In this document: piece by piece, positions 9,582-16,595 of the stretch
Layout: each line of letters starts with the position of its first letter
Position numbering within the stretch: the first letter of the stretch is position 1
Origin: Sinomicrobium pectinilyticum
GTDB lineage: Bacteria > Bacteroidota > Bacteroidia > Flavobacteriales > Flavobacteriaceae
Assembly (NCBI RefSeq): GCF_003725735.1
Contig: NZ_RJTM01000109.1
Location: forward strand, 1 to 64,000
DNA length: 64,000 bases
Direction of reading: 5' to 3'
Made by a program: the position numbers and the translations under genes
The notes under the pieces: generated by a model
What the model was told of the DNA's origin: nothing
What the model saw: only the letters and a program-made list of their open reading frames with translations
Databases searched by the model: none

Positions 9582-9630
9582 AAATCCCAAAGGTTAAAAT
9601 CTACTTGTTTACCCTTTGGGATTTTATTTT
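9582..9630 (+). terminator. Intrinsic terminator after rho
   Basis: AAATCCCAAAGG (9582-9593) pairs perfectly with CCTTTGGGATTT (9613-9624), followed by TTATTTTT. It ends the rho transcript about 30 bp after the stop codon. Confidence 0.85.
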
Positions 9631-9666
9631 TCAAATATCTTTACATCCGTTTTTAAATATCTTCGC

Positions 9667-10224
9667 ATGATACAATTTGACCTTGCAAAATCCGAAGCGG
9701 ACCTGGAAGGGATCCTTGAACTGCAAAAAAAGAACTTTATAGAAGCTCTTTCTTCTGAAGAAGCTGCAAGCCAGGGTTTTGTTACGGTACGCCATGACCG
9801 GGACCTGTTGAGGCGCATGAATACGGAAGCTCCCAGTATAATAGCCCGGGACGGGAACAAGGTAATCGGTTACTGCTTGGCCATGACAAAAAAATTCAAG
9901 AAAGATATCCCCGTGCTCATCCCCATGTTCAACACTATCGATAAATTGTCGTACAACGATACCTCCCTCAAAGAAACGGATTATATCGTTTCCGGGCAGG
10001 TATGTGTTGACAAAGCATATCGCGGACAGGGAATATTTGATAATCTCTATCGACAATACCGTGATGCCTACAAAGATGTCCACCCTTATATCCTCACAGA
10101 AATACTGGCCGTGAACCAGAGATCGATAAAAGCGCATCAACGAATAGGTTTTCACCGGCTTCACAGGTATTCCGCCCCCGACAATACGGAATGGGACATT
10201 GTTATCTGGGACTGGAACAGCTAA
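9667..10224 (+). CDS. GNAT-family N-acetyltransferase
   Basis: This 185-residue protein has the GNAT fold. The acetyl-CoA-binding motif A reads QVCVDKAYRGQGIFDNLY at about residues 110-127, with the R-G-Q-G loop. A later ILAVNQRSIKAHQRIGF segment is typical of motif B. The substrate is unknown; small-molecule amines or protein N-termini are possible. I chose the ATG at 9667, since the upstream extension reads through the rho terminator. The sequence before it (TATCTTTA) resembles a -7 box. Confidence 0.8.
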   Translation: MIQFDLAKSEADLEGILELQKKNFIEALSSEEAASQGFVTVRHDRDLLRRMNTEAPSIIARDGNKVIGYCLAMTKKFKKDIPVLIPMFNTIDKLSYNDTSLKETDYIVSGQVCVDKAYRGQGIFDNLYRQYRDAYKDVHPYILTEILAVNQRSIKAHQRIGFHRLHRYSAPDNTEWDIVIWDWNS

Positions 10225-10373
10225 AAAACCCACTTTCCGGGCAAAGGATTGCATTACAGATTTTAATTTAAGCGGGAATCCCCTATTTTTATAGGCGGAA
10301 AACATTTTGGTATGTGCTCCCGTACAGGTCAAAAACTCCTGCACCCTACACATTCTCATATAAAAAGAAGATA

Positions 10374-11090
10374 ATGCCACGTGGAAAAAAAATATTGCTT
10401 GTAGAAGACGACAGCAAGGTCTGCTCCTTCATCAATCGCGGGTTGACCGAAGAAGGGTGTGAAATGACCGTTGCCATGACCGGTAAACAGGGACTGGAAT
10501 GGGCACAATCTGCCACATTCGACCTGTTGATCCTGGATATCATGCTCCCGGACCTCAACGGTCTTGATATCTGCAAAAAAGTGCGACAGAACAACCAGCA
10601 CATCCCCATATTGTTTTTAACGGCACTGGGCAGCGCCGAAAACATAGCCCTCGGACTTGACAGCGGAGCAGATGACTACCTCGTAAAACCCTTCAAATTC
10701 ATCGAGTTGATAGCCCGGATAAAGAGTTTGCTGAGGCGCTCCGAAAATTACGAGAGCAGGTTTGTAAAAGAAGAAGCCATATACAGGTTTGCCGACATTC
10801 TGGTAAACGATACCACCAAAACCGTTACCCGGAATAAAGAAGACATCAACCTGACCTCTACGGAATACCGCCTGCTCCTCATGTTCCTTAAAAATCCTTT
10901 TCGCGTCCTGTCGCGCACGGATATCCTGGAACATGTATGGGGCGTTAATTTCGACATCGGTACCAATGTGGTAGACGTATATGTAAATTACCTGAGGAAA
11001 AAACTGGAAAAAAACAGCAAACCACGTGTTATTCATACCATCATAGGCATGGGATATGTATTAAAAGAGAACGATGAACACACGAAATAA
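10374..11090 (+). CDS. OmpR-type response regulator
   Basis: This is a 238-residue two-component response regulator. The receiver domain (about residues 5-118) has the acidic pair in LLVEDDSKV, the phospho-acceptor Asp in LLILDIMLPDLNG, and the conserved Lys in DDYLVKPF. The winged-helix DNA-binding domain (about 140-232) ends with the typical VVDVYVNYLRKKL and TIIGMGYVL segments. The start is set at ATG 10374 (MPRGKKILLVEDD). Its 3' end overlaps the kinase gene by 17 bp, so the pair is translationally coupled. The repeat array at 12433-12471 is its probable target. Confidence 0.93.
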   Translation: MPRGKKILLVEDDSKVCSFINRGLTEEGCEMTVAMTGKQGLEWAQSATFDLLILDIMLPDLNGLDICKKVRQNNQHIPILFLTALGSAENIALGLDSGADDYLVKPFKFIELIARIKSLLRRSENYESRFVKEEAIYRFADILVNDTTKTVTRNKEDINLTSTEYRLLLMFLKNPFRVLSRTDILEHVWGVNFDIGTNVVDVYVNYLRKKLEKNSKPRVIHTIIGMGYVLKENDEHTK

Positions 11091-12438
11091 AATTATATTG
11101 TCCCTTACTGTCCTGACACTGGGCTACATCTTGATCTTCAGTGGCTTCATCTATTTTTCCATAGAGAATTATTCTTATATCGATTTTTATAAAAGACTGG
11201 AAATACGGGCTATTACTGCTGCAAAAATTGAACTGGAACACCAGCAGGACAGTGATGTACTCCGGGAAATACGCCAGGAGTTCCTGGAGAAGTTACCCAA
11301 TGAAAAAATCAATATAGCGGATATTTCGGGCGTTGAGCCCCGGGCCAAAGCCAGAAAGCTCGGTGTCCCTTTACATTTCATAGAAGAGGTGCTGCGTAAC
11401 GGCAAAGGCTTTTACAATCGCAATAACACCTACTTTTCCGGTATACGGTACCAGACACGAGGCAAGGATTACCTGGTGATAGTCTCCGCACAAAACTACT
11501 ACAGCACCCACCATAATGCCTACCTGAAAAACCTGCTGATCATTGCCTTGCTTATTTCCATAATTATCATTGCGTCTTTCGCTTACCTGTTCTCCAAACT
11601 CATATTCCGCCCCGTACAGAACATTATTGAAAAAATGCGGGAAATAAGTACGGAAAACATGCACCTGCGACTGGAGGTCCCTAACAACAACGAAGAGCTC
11701 AAAAGCCTCACCCTTACCTTTAACGATATGCTCAACCGGCTCGAAACTTCTTTTGAAACCCAAAAGAATTTTATCAGCAATGCCTCTCACGAATTAAACA
11801 CGCCGCTGACCTCTATTATAGGAGAGGCAGATGTTACCCTTGCAAAAGAGCGCAGTACGGAAGAATACCGCCATGCTCTCGGCAATATCCTGGAAGATGC
11901 CGAAAAATTAAGTAAAAAGACCGAGGCGTTACTGCTCCTCGCCCAGACCGGTTATAACGGCAAAGTGCAAAAGTTCGAACTTATGCGTATTGACCAGCTC
12001 ATTATGGACGCCGAACAGACCATCCATAAAATATACCCCAACTGCCAGATCCATATAGACTTCGACCTCCTGCCGGAAACTTCGGAAAAACTCAATATAA
12101 AAGGGAATAAACAATTACTGCACCTGGCCGTTTCCAACGTGCTGATGAATGCGTGCAAATATTCGGACAACAAAGACGTTAAGGTCGCCCTCGGCGTCTC
12201 CAACGACCATGTTATTATCATTATCAAAGATCAGGGAATAGGTATTCCCGAGCAGGAAATGCAATATATCTACGACCCGTTTTTCAGGGCTTCAAATACC
12301 GGCCACTATCACGGTTACGGCATAGGCCTTCCGCTGGCCAGAAATGTTGTTGAAATGCACAATGGCGTCCTTACGGTCTTCTCTACCGAAAACCGGGGAA
12401 CAACCGTAGAGATAAAACTTCCGGTACACAAATTCTAA
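11074..12438 (+). CDS. Sensor histidine kinase partner of the OmpR-type regulator
   Basis: This 454-residue kinase has a transmembrane helix at about residues 8-28 and a second at about 152-172 (LLIIALLISIIIIASFAYLF). They bracket a periplasmic sensor of about 120 residues with no recognised ligand motif. A HAMP domain, the dimerisation/phospho-acceptor segment SNASHELNTPLTSI with the reactive His, and a HATPase domain (N-box NVLMNACKYSDN, G-boxes KDQGIGIPEQE and GYGIGLPLA) follow. The signal is not known. It is adjacent to the UspA-like operon, suggesting a stress-responsive circuit. Confidence 0.92.
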   Translation: MNTRNKIILSLTVLTLGYILIFSGFIYFSIENYSYIDFYKRLEIRAITAAKIELEHQQDSDVLREIRQEFLEKLPNEKINIADISGVEPRAKARKLGVPLHFIEEVLRNGKGFYNRNNTYFSGIRYQTRGKDYLVIVSAQNYYSTHHNAYLKNLLIIALLISIIIIASFAYLFSKLIFRPVQNIIEKMREISTENMHLRLEVPNNNEELKSLTLTFNDMLNRLETSFETQKNFISNASHELNTPLTSIIGEADVTLAKERSTEEYRHALGNILEDAEKLSKKTEALLLLAQTGYNGKVQKFELMRIDQLIMDAEQTIHKIYPNCQIHIDFDLLPETSEKLNIKGNKQLLHLAVSNVLMNACKYSDNKDVKVALGVSNDHVIIIIKDQGIGIPEQEMQYIYDPFFRASNTGHYHGYGIGLPLARNVVEMHNGVLTVFSTENRGTTVEIKLPVHKF

Positions 12439-12490
12439 TCTGATTTTAATTTGGTTCTAAGACCGTTCTAAAACGGCAGACATAGCTTTG
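12433..12490 (+). promoter_or_regulatory. Four 11-bp-spaced TTCTAA repeats and -7 box: likely response-regulator site
   Basis: TTCTAA at 12433, TTTTAA at 12444, TTCTAA at 12455 and TTCTAA at 12466 are spaced at exactly 11 bp, one helical turn, so all face the same side of the DNA. The first overlaps the stop codon of the kinase gene. Eleven bases after the last comes TAGCTTTG (12483-12490), an exact -7 box, with no TTG at -33. The layout suits activation by an OmpR-type regulator that replaces -33 contacts. The UspA-like gene begins 26 bp later. Confidence 0.75.
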
Positions 12491-12516
12491 CTCAGTAACG
12501 AAAAAAAAGCATTGCT

Positions 12517-12996
12517 ATGAAAAACATTCTGGTACCTACCGACTTCACCGTGGACTCCCTTATCCTTTTAAAAAAGGCCATTGAAAATGAAGAAGGAAAG
12601 CTGAACCTCATCCTTGTTTACGGAAAATCCCTTCCGAATTCCATATCCGAACTGGTATTTTTCTCCAAAGGCAAACTCATTACTTCCCTGGAAAGCAAGA
12701 GTTTCGTAGAGGCGAAAGGGATTTTAAAGAACCGGTATTTCTCCAGAATAAATACTTTACGCACGGACATTTTTTACGGAAGGAACCAAAGTGCCTTTGA
12801 TAACTTCCTTGAAGGAAACGGTATTGACAAAGCCTATGTTCCGGATGATCCCGAGTCTTTGCATCCCTACCTGAAAAAGGGATTCGACCTCCTTCCCTAC
12901 CTGAAAAAGTCCGGCCTGGAATTAACAGAGGTCACCTACAGCAACCGGACCCCTGTCACCGTAGAAGAGACCCTGGCCAAATTGTTAATCCCGTAA
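12517..12996 (+). CDS. UspA-like universal stress protein
   Basis: This 159-residue protein begins MKNILVPTDFTVDS, the first strand and turn of the UspA fold, and matches that family in length. The later G-x2-G-x9-G-[ST] ATP-binding motif is not evident, so nucleotide binding is uncertain. It is the first gene after the putative regulator site and begins an apparent operon with the next two genes (7-bp gap, then a 20-bp overlap). A general stress role is inferred from family and context. Confidence 0.65.
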   Translation: MKNILVPTDFTVDSLILLKKAIENEEGKLNLILVYGKSLPNSISELVFFSKGKLITSLESKSFVEAKGILKNRYFSRINTLRTDIFYGRNQSAFDNFLEGNGIDKAYVPDDPESLHPYLKKGFDLLPYLKKSGLELTEVTYSNRTPVTVEETLAKLLIP

Positions 12997-13003
12997 AATT
13001 GCT

Positions 13004-13510
13004 ATGAAGAAGAAAAAATACAATCCGAAAATAAGGCTTATCTATTTTCTCGCCTTCGGGGGATGCCTGACCCTTTTCGTCCTCATGTCAGCACTGTCGC
13101 CGGCGCCGGACACTGTTATCCTGGGCAAATGGCAGGAAGTATCCTGGGAATACGAGAAACTTCCGGACGCCAAAGAGGCTTCACTAAGCAAAGCCATCAG
13201 TAATACGGTAAAAAATGAGATTACACGCGACCTCGTCATCCACCGGGCAGAAACCTGGGAATTCCTCCCTGGCGGCAAACTTCTTCTTCACCTTGAAGAG
13301 AAGTCCACACCATTGCACTGGACACTGAAGTCCAGGGGGAACATCCTGAAGCTGGACCACGAGAAGACCTCCCCAGAGCACTACAACCTCCAGGTATTGA
13401 ATGAAGATGAAATGATCCTGTATTTCAACACCGATTTACAGGCAAAAGGGATTGCAAAGATGAAATTCAAAAAAATCCATCACAAAGACTATGCTCAGAA
13501 AATTCAATAA
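13004..13510 (+). CDS. Membrane-anchored protein with lipocalin-like region
   Basis: I do not recognise this 168-residue protein with certainty. It has a basic N-terminus and one hydrophobic helix at about residues 11-30 (IRLIYFLAFGGCLTLFVLM). A soluble part follows that starts GKWQEVSWEYEK and continues with alternating strands (WEFLPGGKLLLHLEE, HWTLKSRGNILKLDH). This pattern recalls lipocalin-like beta-barrel domains common in Bacteroidota. Its last codons overlap the next gene by 20 bp, so the two are probably co-translated. No catalytic motif is visible. Confidence 0.6.
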   Translation: MKKKKYNPKIRLIYFLAFGGCLTLFVLMSALSPAPDTVILGKWQEVSWEYEKLPDAKEASLSKAISNTVKNEITRDLVIHRAETWEFLPGGKLLLHLEEKSTPLHWTLKSRGNILKLDHEKTSPEHYNLQVLNEDEMILYFNTDLQAKGIAKMKFKKIHHKDYAQKIQ

Positions 13511-14258
13511 CAGCAGGACCATAAAAGAGAATATTCAACTAGGTTCATTGACCGCCTTTTCGGCCGGCATGGTAAACGTAACCTCGGTTATCATATTTTT
13601 TGCGTTTACTTCAAACGTAACCGGGCACTACGCCATACTGGCCGAAGAAGTATCGAAAGGCAACTGGTACCAGGCAGCTGTGGTCTTTGCATGGATATTC
13701 ATGTTCTTTGCGGGTAACTTCTGCTCTAACCTTATTATTATCAACTTTAACCGGATAAACACTTATGCCGCACACGCCGCACCTCTGACCATAGAGATCA
13801 TATGTTTACTGGTCGTGGGCACGTACGGACAGTTCTTCTATAAAGAGACCCTCAACGAGACCGAGATCCTTGTGGCGCTCATGCTCTTTGCCATGGGTAT
13901 ACAGAACGGACTTACGGCAAGTATCTCGAATTTTTCCGTCAAAACAACACACCTTACCGGCCTTACCACCGACCTGGGATTACTGACTTCCATGTTCACC
14001 AAAAAAGAGTATCGCGAAAACAAAAGCCTCCGGGCCAGGGCCAGCGTCCTTTTCGCTATTGCAACTTCATATCTTTCCGGAGGTATTTTTGCCGGTATCG
14101 TATACCAGCAAATAGGCTTTATGGTTTTTTATATTGCTTCCCTGGTTATCGGTATCATTATCTGTTATGAATATTACAAGATAAAAATCAGGAAGATGGT
14201 ATGGAATAAGAAAAAGAAAAGCCTGAAGTACAAGACACCTGTCATGTCCAGGCCGTAG
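13491..14258 (+). CDS. YoaK/DUF1275 family membrane protein
   Basis: This 255-residue inner-membrane protein has about six hydrophobic segments. The N-terminal LGSLTAFSAGMVNVTSVIIFF and the central GIQNGLTASISNFSVKTTHLTG segment are hallmarks of the YoaK (DUF1275) family. A transport role is often suggested but is not established. It closes the operon and is followed by a strong terminator. Confidence 0.85.
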   Translation: MLRKFNNSRTIKENIQLGSLTAFSAGMVNVTSVIIFFAFTSNVTGHYAILAEEVSKGNWYQAAVVFAWIFMFFAGNFCSNLIIINFNRINTYAAHAAPLTIEIICLLVVGTYGQFFYKETLNETEILVALMLFAMGIQNGLTASISNFSVKTTHLTGLTTDLGLLTSMFTKKEYRENKSLRARASVLFAIATSYLSGGIFAGIVYQQIGFMVFYIASLVIGIIICYEYYKIKIRKMVWNKKKKSLKYKTPVMSRP

Positions 14259-14282
14259 ATACCGCTAAATCTACAAACGCAG

Positions 14283-14316
14283 GGCCGTCTTAAAGTTATT
14301 TAAGGCGGCCTTTTTT
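14283..14316 (+). terminator. Terminator of the two-component/stress operon
   Basis: GGCCGTCTTAAA pairs with TTTAAGGCGGCC around a GTTA loop (one G-T wobble), followed by six T residues. It ends the operon that starts at 10374. Confidence 0.88.
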
Positions 14317-14395
14317 AGTTTGTGAGTTTTTGGGTAATAATCATAACCGGGGTATGTAACAGGCTTCCCGGTTATACTTACCTCCGCGGAAGCAC

Positions 14396-14423
14396 AAAAA
14401 AAGGCCGCCTTTTCAGACAGCCT
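14396..14423 (-). terminator. Terminator of rpsT
   Basis: On the minus strand AGGCTGTCT pairs with AGGCGGCCT (two G-U pairs) around a GAAA tetraloop, followed by a long T run. It lies about 30 bp after the rpsT stop codon. Confidence 0.88.
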
Positions 14424-14451
14424 CTTATTCTTATATATCTTGCTTTTCAGC

Positions 14452-14706
14452 TTATGCCAAAGTAGCTATATGCTTTGCCAGTCTGGATTTTAAATTAGCC
14501 GCCTTATTGGCATGAATAATATTCTTCTTGGCCAATTTATCAATCATAGACACTACAGAAGGGAACAGAGTTTCAGCTTCCTTTTTATCTTCGGTACCAC
14601 GCAGCTTTTTGATAGCATTACGCGTAGTCTTATGCTGATACCTGTTTCTCAGGCGAACTGCTTCATTCCTTCTTATTCTCTTTAATGCCGACTTATGATT
14701 TGCCAT
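14452..14706 (-). CDS. rpsT: 30S ribosomal protein S20
   Basis: S20 binds 16S rRNA early in small-subunit assembly. The 84-residue, strongly basic helical sequence opens [15 protein letters not shown] and ends [15 protein letters not shown], as in bacterial S20. Length and start are normal. It is followed by its own terminator and preceded, on the same strand, by two tRNA-Glu genes. Confidence 0.98.
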   Translation of the reverse strand: MANHKSALKRIRRNEAVRLRNRYQHKTTRNAIKKLRGTEDKKEAETLFPSVVSMIDKLAKKNIIHANKAANLKSRLAKHIATLA

Positions 14707-14823
14707 TTTGTCTTTCCTTAGCTGTTAAATCTAAAATAATTAAAATCTTCTGTTACGGGACGGACCTTCACATCTTCTCCCGGTTTAATGATTGCGACCC
14801 GAAACCGCACATCTTCAATTTCG

Positions 14824-14895
14824 TAGTCCGTAGGGGATTCGAACCCCTGTTACCAGGATGAAAACCTGGCGTCCTAACCCCTAGACGAACGGACC
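14824..14895 (-). tRNA. tRNA-Glu (anticodon TTC)
   Basis: The minus-strand 72-nt sequence folds into a cloverleaf. The acceptor GGTCCGT pairs with ACGGACT (G1-U72 wobble). The anticodon stem CCAGG/CCTGG holds the loop TTTTCAT, so the anticodon is TTC. The T arm reads AGGGG-TTCGAAT-CCCCT. CCA is not encoded. It is one of two near-identical copies. Confidence 0.95.
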
Positions 14896-15003
14896 GAGTT
14901 AAAAAATGAATGCTCACAACAGTGAAACATCCGCAAAGATAATAAAATGCTACTATCCGCACCCATGCTTCCCGCTGTAATTATTCACTCTTCAAAGAAC
15001 TTG

Positions 15004-15075
15004 TAGTCCGTAGGGGAATCGAACCCCTGTTACCAGGATGAAAACCTGGCGTCCTAACCCCTAGACGAACGGACC
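15004..15075 (-). tRNA. tRNA-Glu (anticodon TTC), second copy
   Basis: This copy is identical to the one at 14824-14895 except for one base in the T loop (TTCGATT instead of TTCGAAT). It is the promoter-proximal copy, directly downstream of a perfect Bacteroidota promoter. Confidence 0.95.
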
Positions 15076-15099
15076 ATTTTTTATTTCAAATTGCGGATG

Positions 15100-15129
15100 C
15101 AAAAATACAACTATTTTTATACGATGCAA
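15100..15129 (-). promoter_or_regulatory. Perfect Bacteroidota promoter for tRNA-Glu
   Basis: On the minus strand TTG (15129-15127), then exactly 19 nt, then TATTTTTG (15107-15100) match the primary-sigma consensus fully. Transcription should begin about 18 nt before the tRNA 5' end and may read on to the second tRNA. Confidence 0.85.
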
Positions 15130-15393
15130 TACCTGACTCATTTTTTTTGTTTTAATTTTCAAAAAAAATCCTCCGGTCCCTTCTTCAGCCTTCGAACATA
15201 GATTTTCACCGCCGTAAATTTACCATAAAAACAATAAAAATCCCAGACTCTTCTTATCGCCATAAAAAAATTACGACAAATGTACTTCCTTTACCCTGAT
15301 CTTCCCGAAACAAACGGGACAATATTCAGCCTGCCATTCGAAAGAACCTCTTAATAATGCCCGGCAGGAGCCATTTACAACTTCACACCCTTC
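15130..15393. other. Intergenic region between tRNA promoter and chrA
   Basis: This stretch lies upstream of the tRNA promoter and downstream of the chrA stop codon. It is AT-rich at its left end. I see no gene, RNA or convincing hairpin terminator in it. Confidence 0.5.
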
Positions 15394-15939
15394 CTACAAG
15401 ATAATTATCCCCGTTATGCAGGATAACACAATAAGAAAAACAGGATTCATCTTTTTAAACCTGTATTGGATAACGGCTATTAAAAGCCCTATGGCTATAG
15501 CTCTCCACTGAATGGAAGTAAAACTTTCCGCGAAGAACGTTTTTTCCGAAATCTGCAACCCGGCAAATAAAATAAGGGCAATGGTCACCGGCTTCAGGGT
15601 TCTGAAAACGGCATCTTTAACAGGGTGTTGCTTCACCCTCATCAGAAACCTGGAGAGAAACAGCATAATAATCACAGAAGGAGCTGCAAGGGCGCCTGTG
15701 GCTGCAATACCTCCCGGTATCCCCGCTACACTGTTTCCGACATAGGTGGCGGAATTCATTGCTATGGCCCCGGGTGTCATCTGCGCGAGTGACAATACGT
15801 CCATGAACCGGTCGCTGCTCATCCAGCCCTGTTTTTCAAACTCCGTAATAAATAACGGGACCATTGTCAGACCTCCCCCGAAGCTGAACAACCCGATCTT
15901 AAAAAACACGCCTATTAACAATAATAAATCCCTGACCAC
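15394..15939 (-). CDS. Chromate transporter family protein ChrA, half-size subunit
   Basis: This 181-residue protein is one CHR domain: GLFSFGGGLTMVPLF at about residues 17-31 and SLAQMTPGAIAMNSATYVG at about 50-68 are signature motifs. About five to six hydrophobic segments follow. It starts with GTG, 6 bp after the stop codon of the second CHR protein. Pairs of short CHR proteins act together as a transporter in other bacteria, probably as a heterodimer with opposite topologies. Chromate efflux is known for the family; the actual substrate here is inferred. Confidence 0.88.
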   Translation of the reverse strand: MVRDLLLLIGVFFKIGLFSFGGGLTMVPLFITEFEKQGWMSSDRFMDVLSLAQMTPGAIAMNSATYVGNSVAGIPGGIAATGALAAPSVIIMLFLSRFLMRVKQHPVKDAVFRTLKPVTIALILFAGLQISEKTFFAESFTSIQWRAIAIGLLIAVIQYRFKKMNPVFLIVLSCITGIIIL

Positions 15940-15945
15940 AGATCT

Positions 15946-16524
15946 TTAAATTTTATGTATTAAACGAGACCATTTCCACACCAGGAAACCCGAGAATCCT
16001 CCGGCGACGATGATCAGAATAGGGTGTACACCACAAAACAACCCCAGTAACACTAGTAAAAAGACCACAAAGGGCACACCACCCTTTATCCCGGACCGGA
16101 TGAGAATATACACAGACCTGCATATCATGACCACCAGGCAGGCCCTTATACCTGTAAAAGCCTTTTGAACGATTTCACTTTCGAAATATCCCCCCGCGAT
16201 GTGGTACAAAACAGTAATGATGAGAAGGGAAGGAACGATAATCCCCAGAGAGGCCACTACGCCCCCCAGGGTTTTTCCCTTGATATTACCTATATGCGTT
16301 GCCGCATTAATAGCTATGGTGCCGGGTGTCATCTGGGAAAAGGATATGATCTCCAGCAGTTCATCATTCGTGATCCATTCCTTTTTACGGATCAGTTCCT
16401 GTTCCAGCAAAGGGATCATGGCATAACCTCCCCCGAACATAAAGAAACCTATTTTCAGAAAGGAAGTAAATAACTGAACATGAATATTTTCCCTGACCCT
16501 GTTCAACAAAACCAAACCTGTCAT
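15946..16524 (-). CDS. Chromate transporter family protein ChrA, half-size subunit
   Basis: This 192-residue protein is a second single CHR domain, with GFFMFGGGYAMIPLL near residues 27-41 and SFSQMTPGTIAINAATHIG near 66-84. It precedes its partner by 6 bp in one transcription unit. The two share clear motif similarity, so they are diverged duplicates rather than fragments of a broken gene: each has its own start, full domain and stop. It lies downstream of the czcCBA genes on the same strand. Confidence 0.88.
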   Translation of the reverse strand: MTGLVLLNRVRENIHVQLFTSFLKIGFFMFGGGYAMIPLLEQELIRKKEWITNDELLEIISFSQMTPGTIAINAATHIGNIKGKTLGGVVASLGIIVPSLLIITVLYHIAGGYFESEIVQKAFTGIRACLVVMICRSVYILIRSGIKGGVPFVVFLLVLLGLFCGVHPILIIVAGGFSGFLVWKWSRLIHKI

Positions 16525-16595
16525 TATCCGATTAAATTATTATACTGCAAATTCCTGTTGAAAAGCACTGTCTTTCAATACAAGTCTCACCCGAG

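Noticed and set aside
8556-9590. 344-codon open frame antisense to rho
   Set aside because: It is fully antisense to the conserved catalytic part of Rho; its Ser-rich composition is what the reverse complement of such codons gives.
15394-16524. Frameshifted chrA gene
   Set aside because: Each half has its own start, complete CHR domain with both signature motifs and a stop; paired short ChrA proteins are a known natural form.
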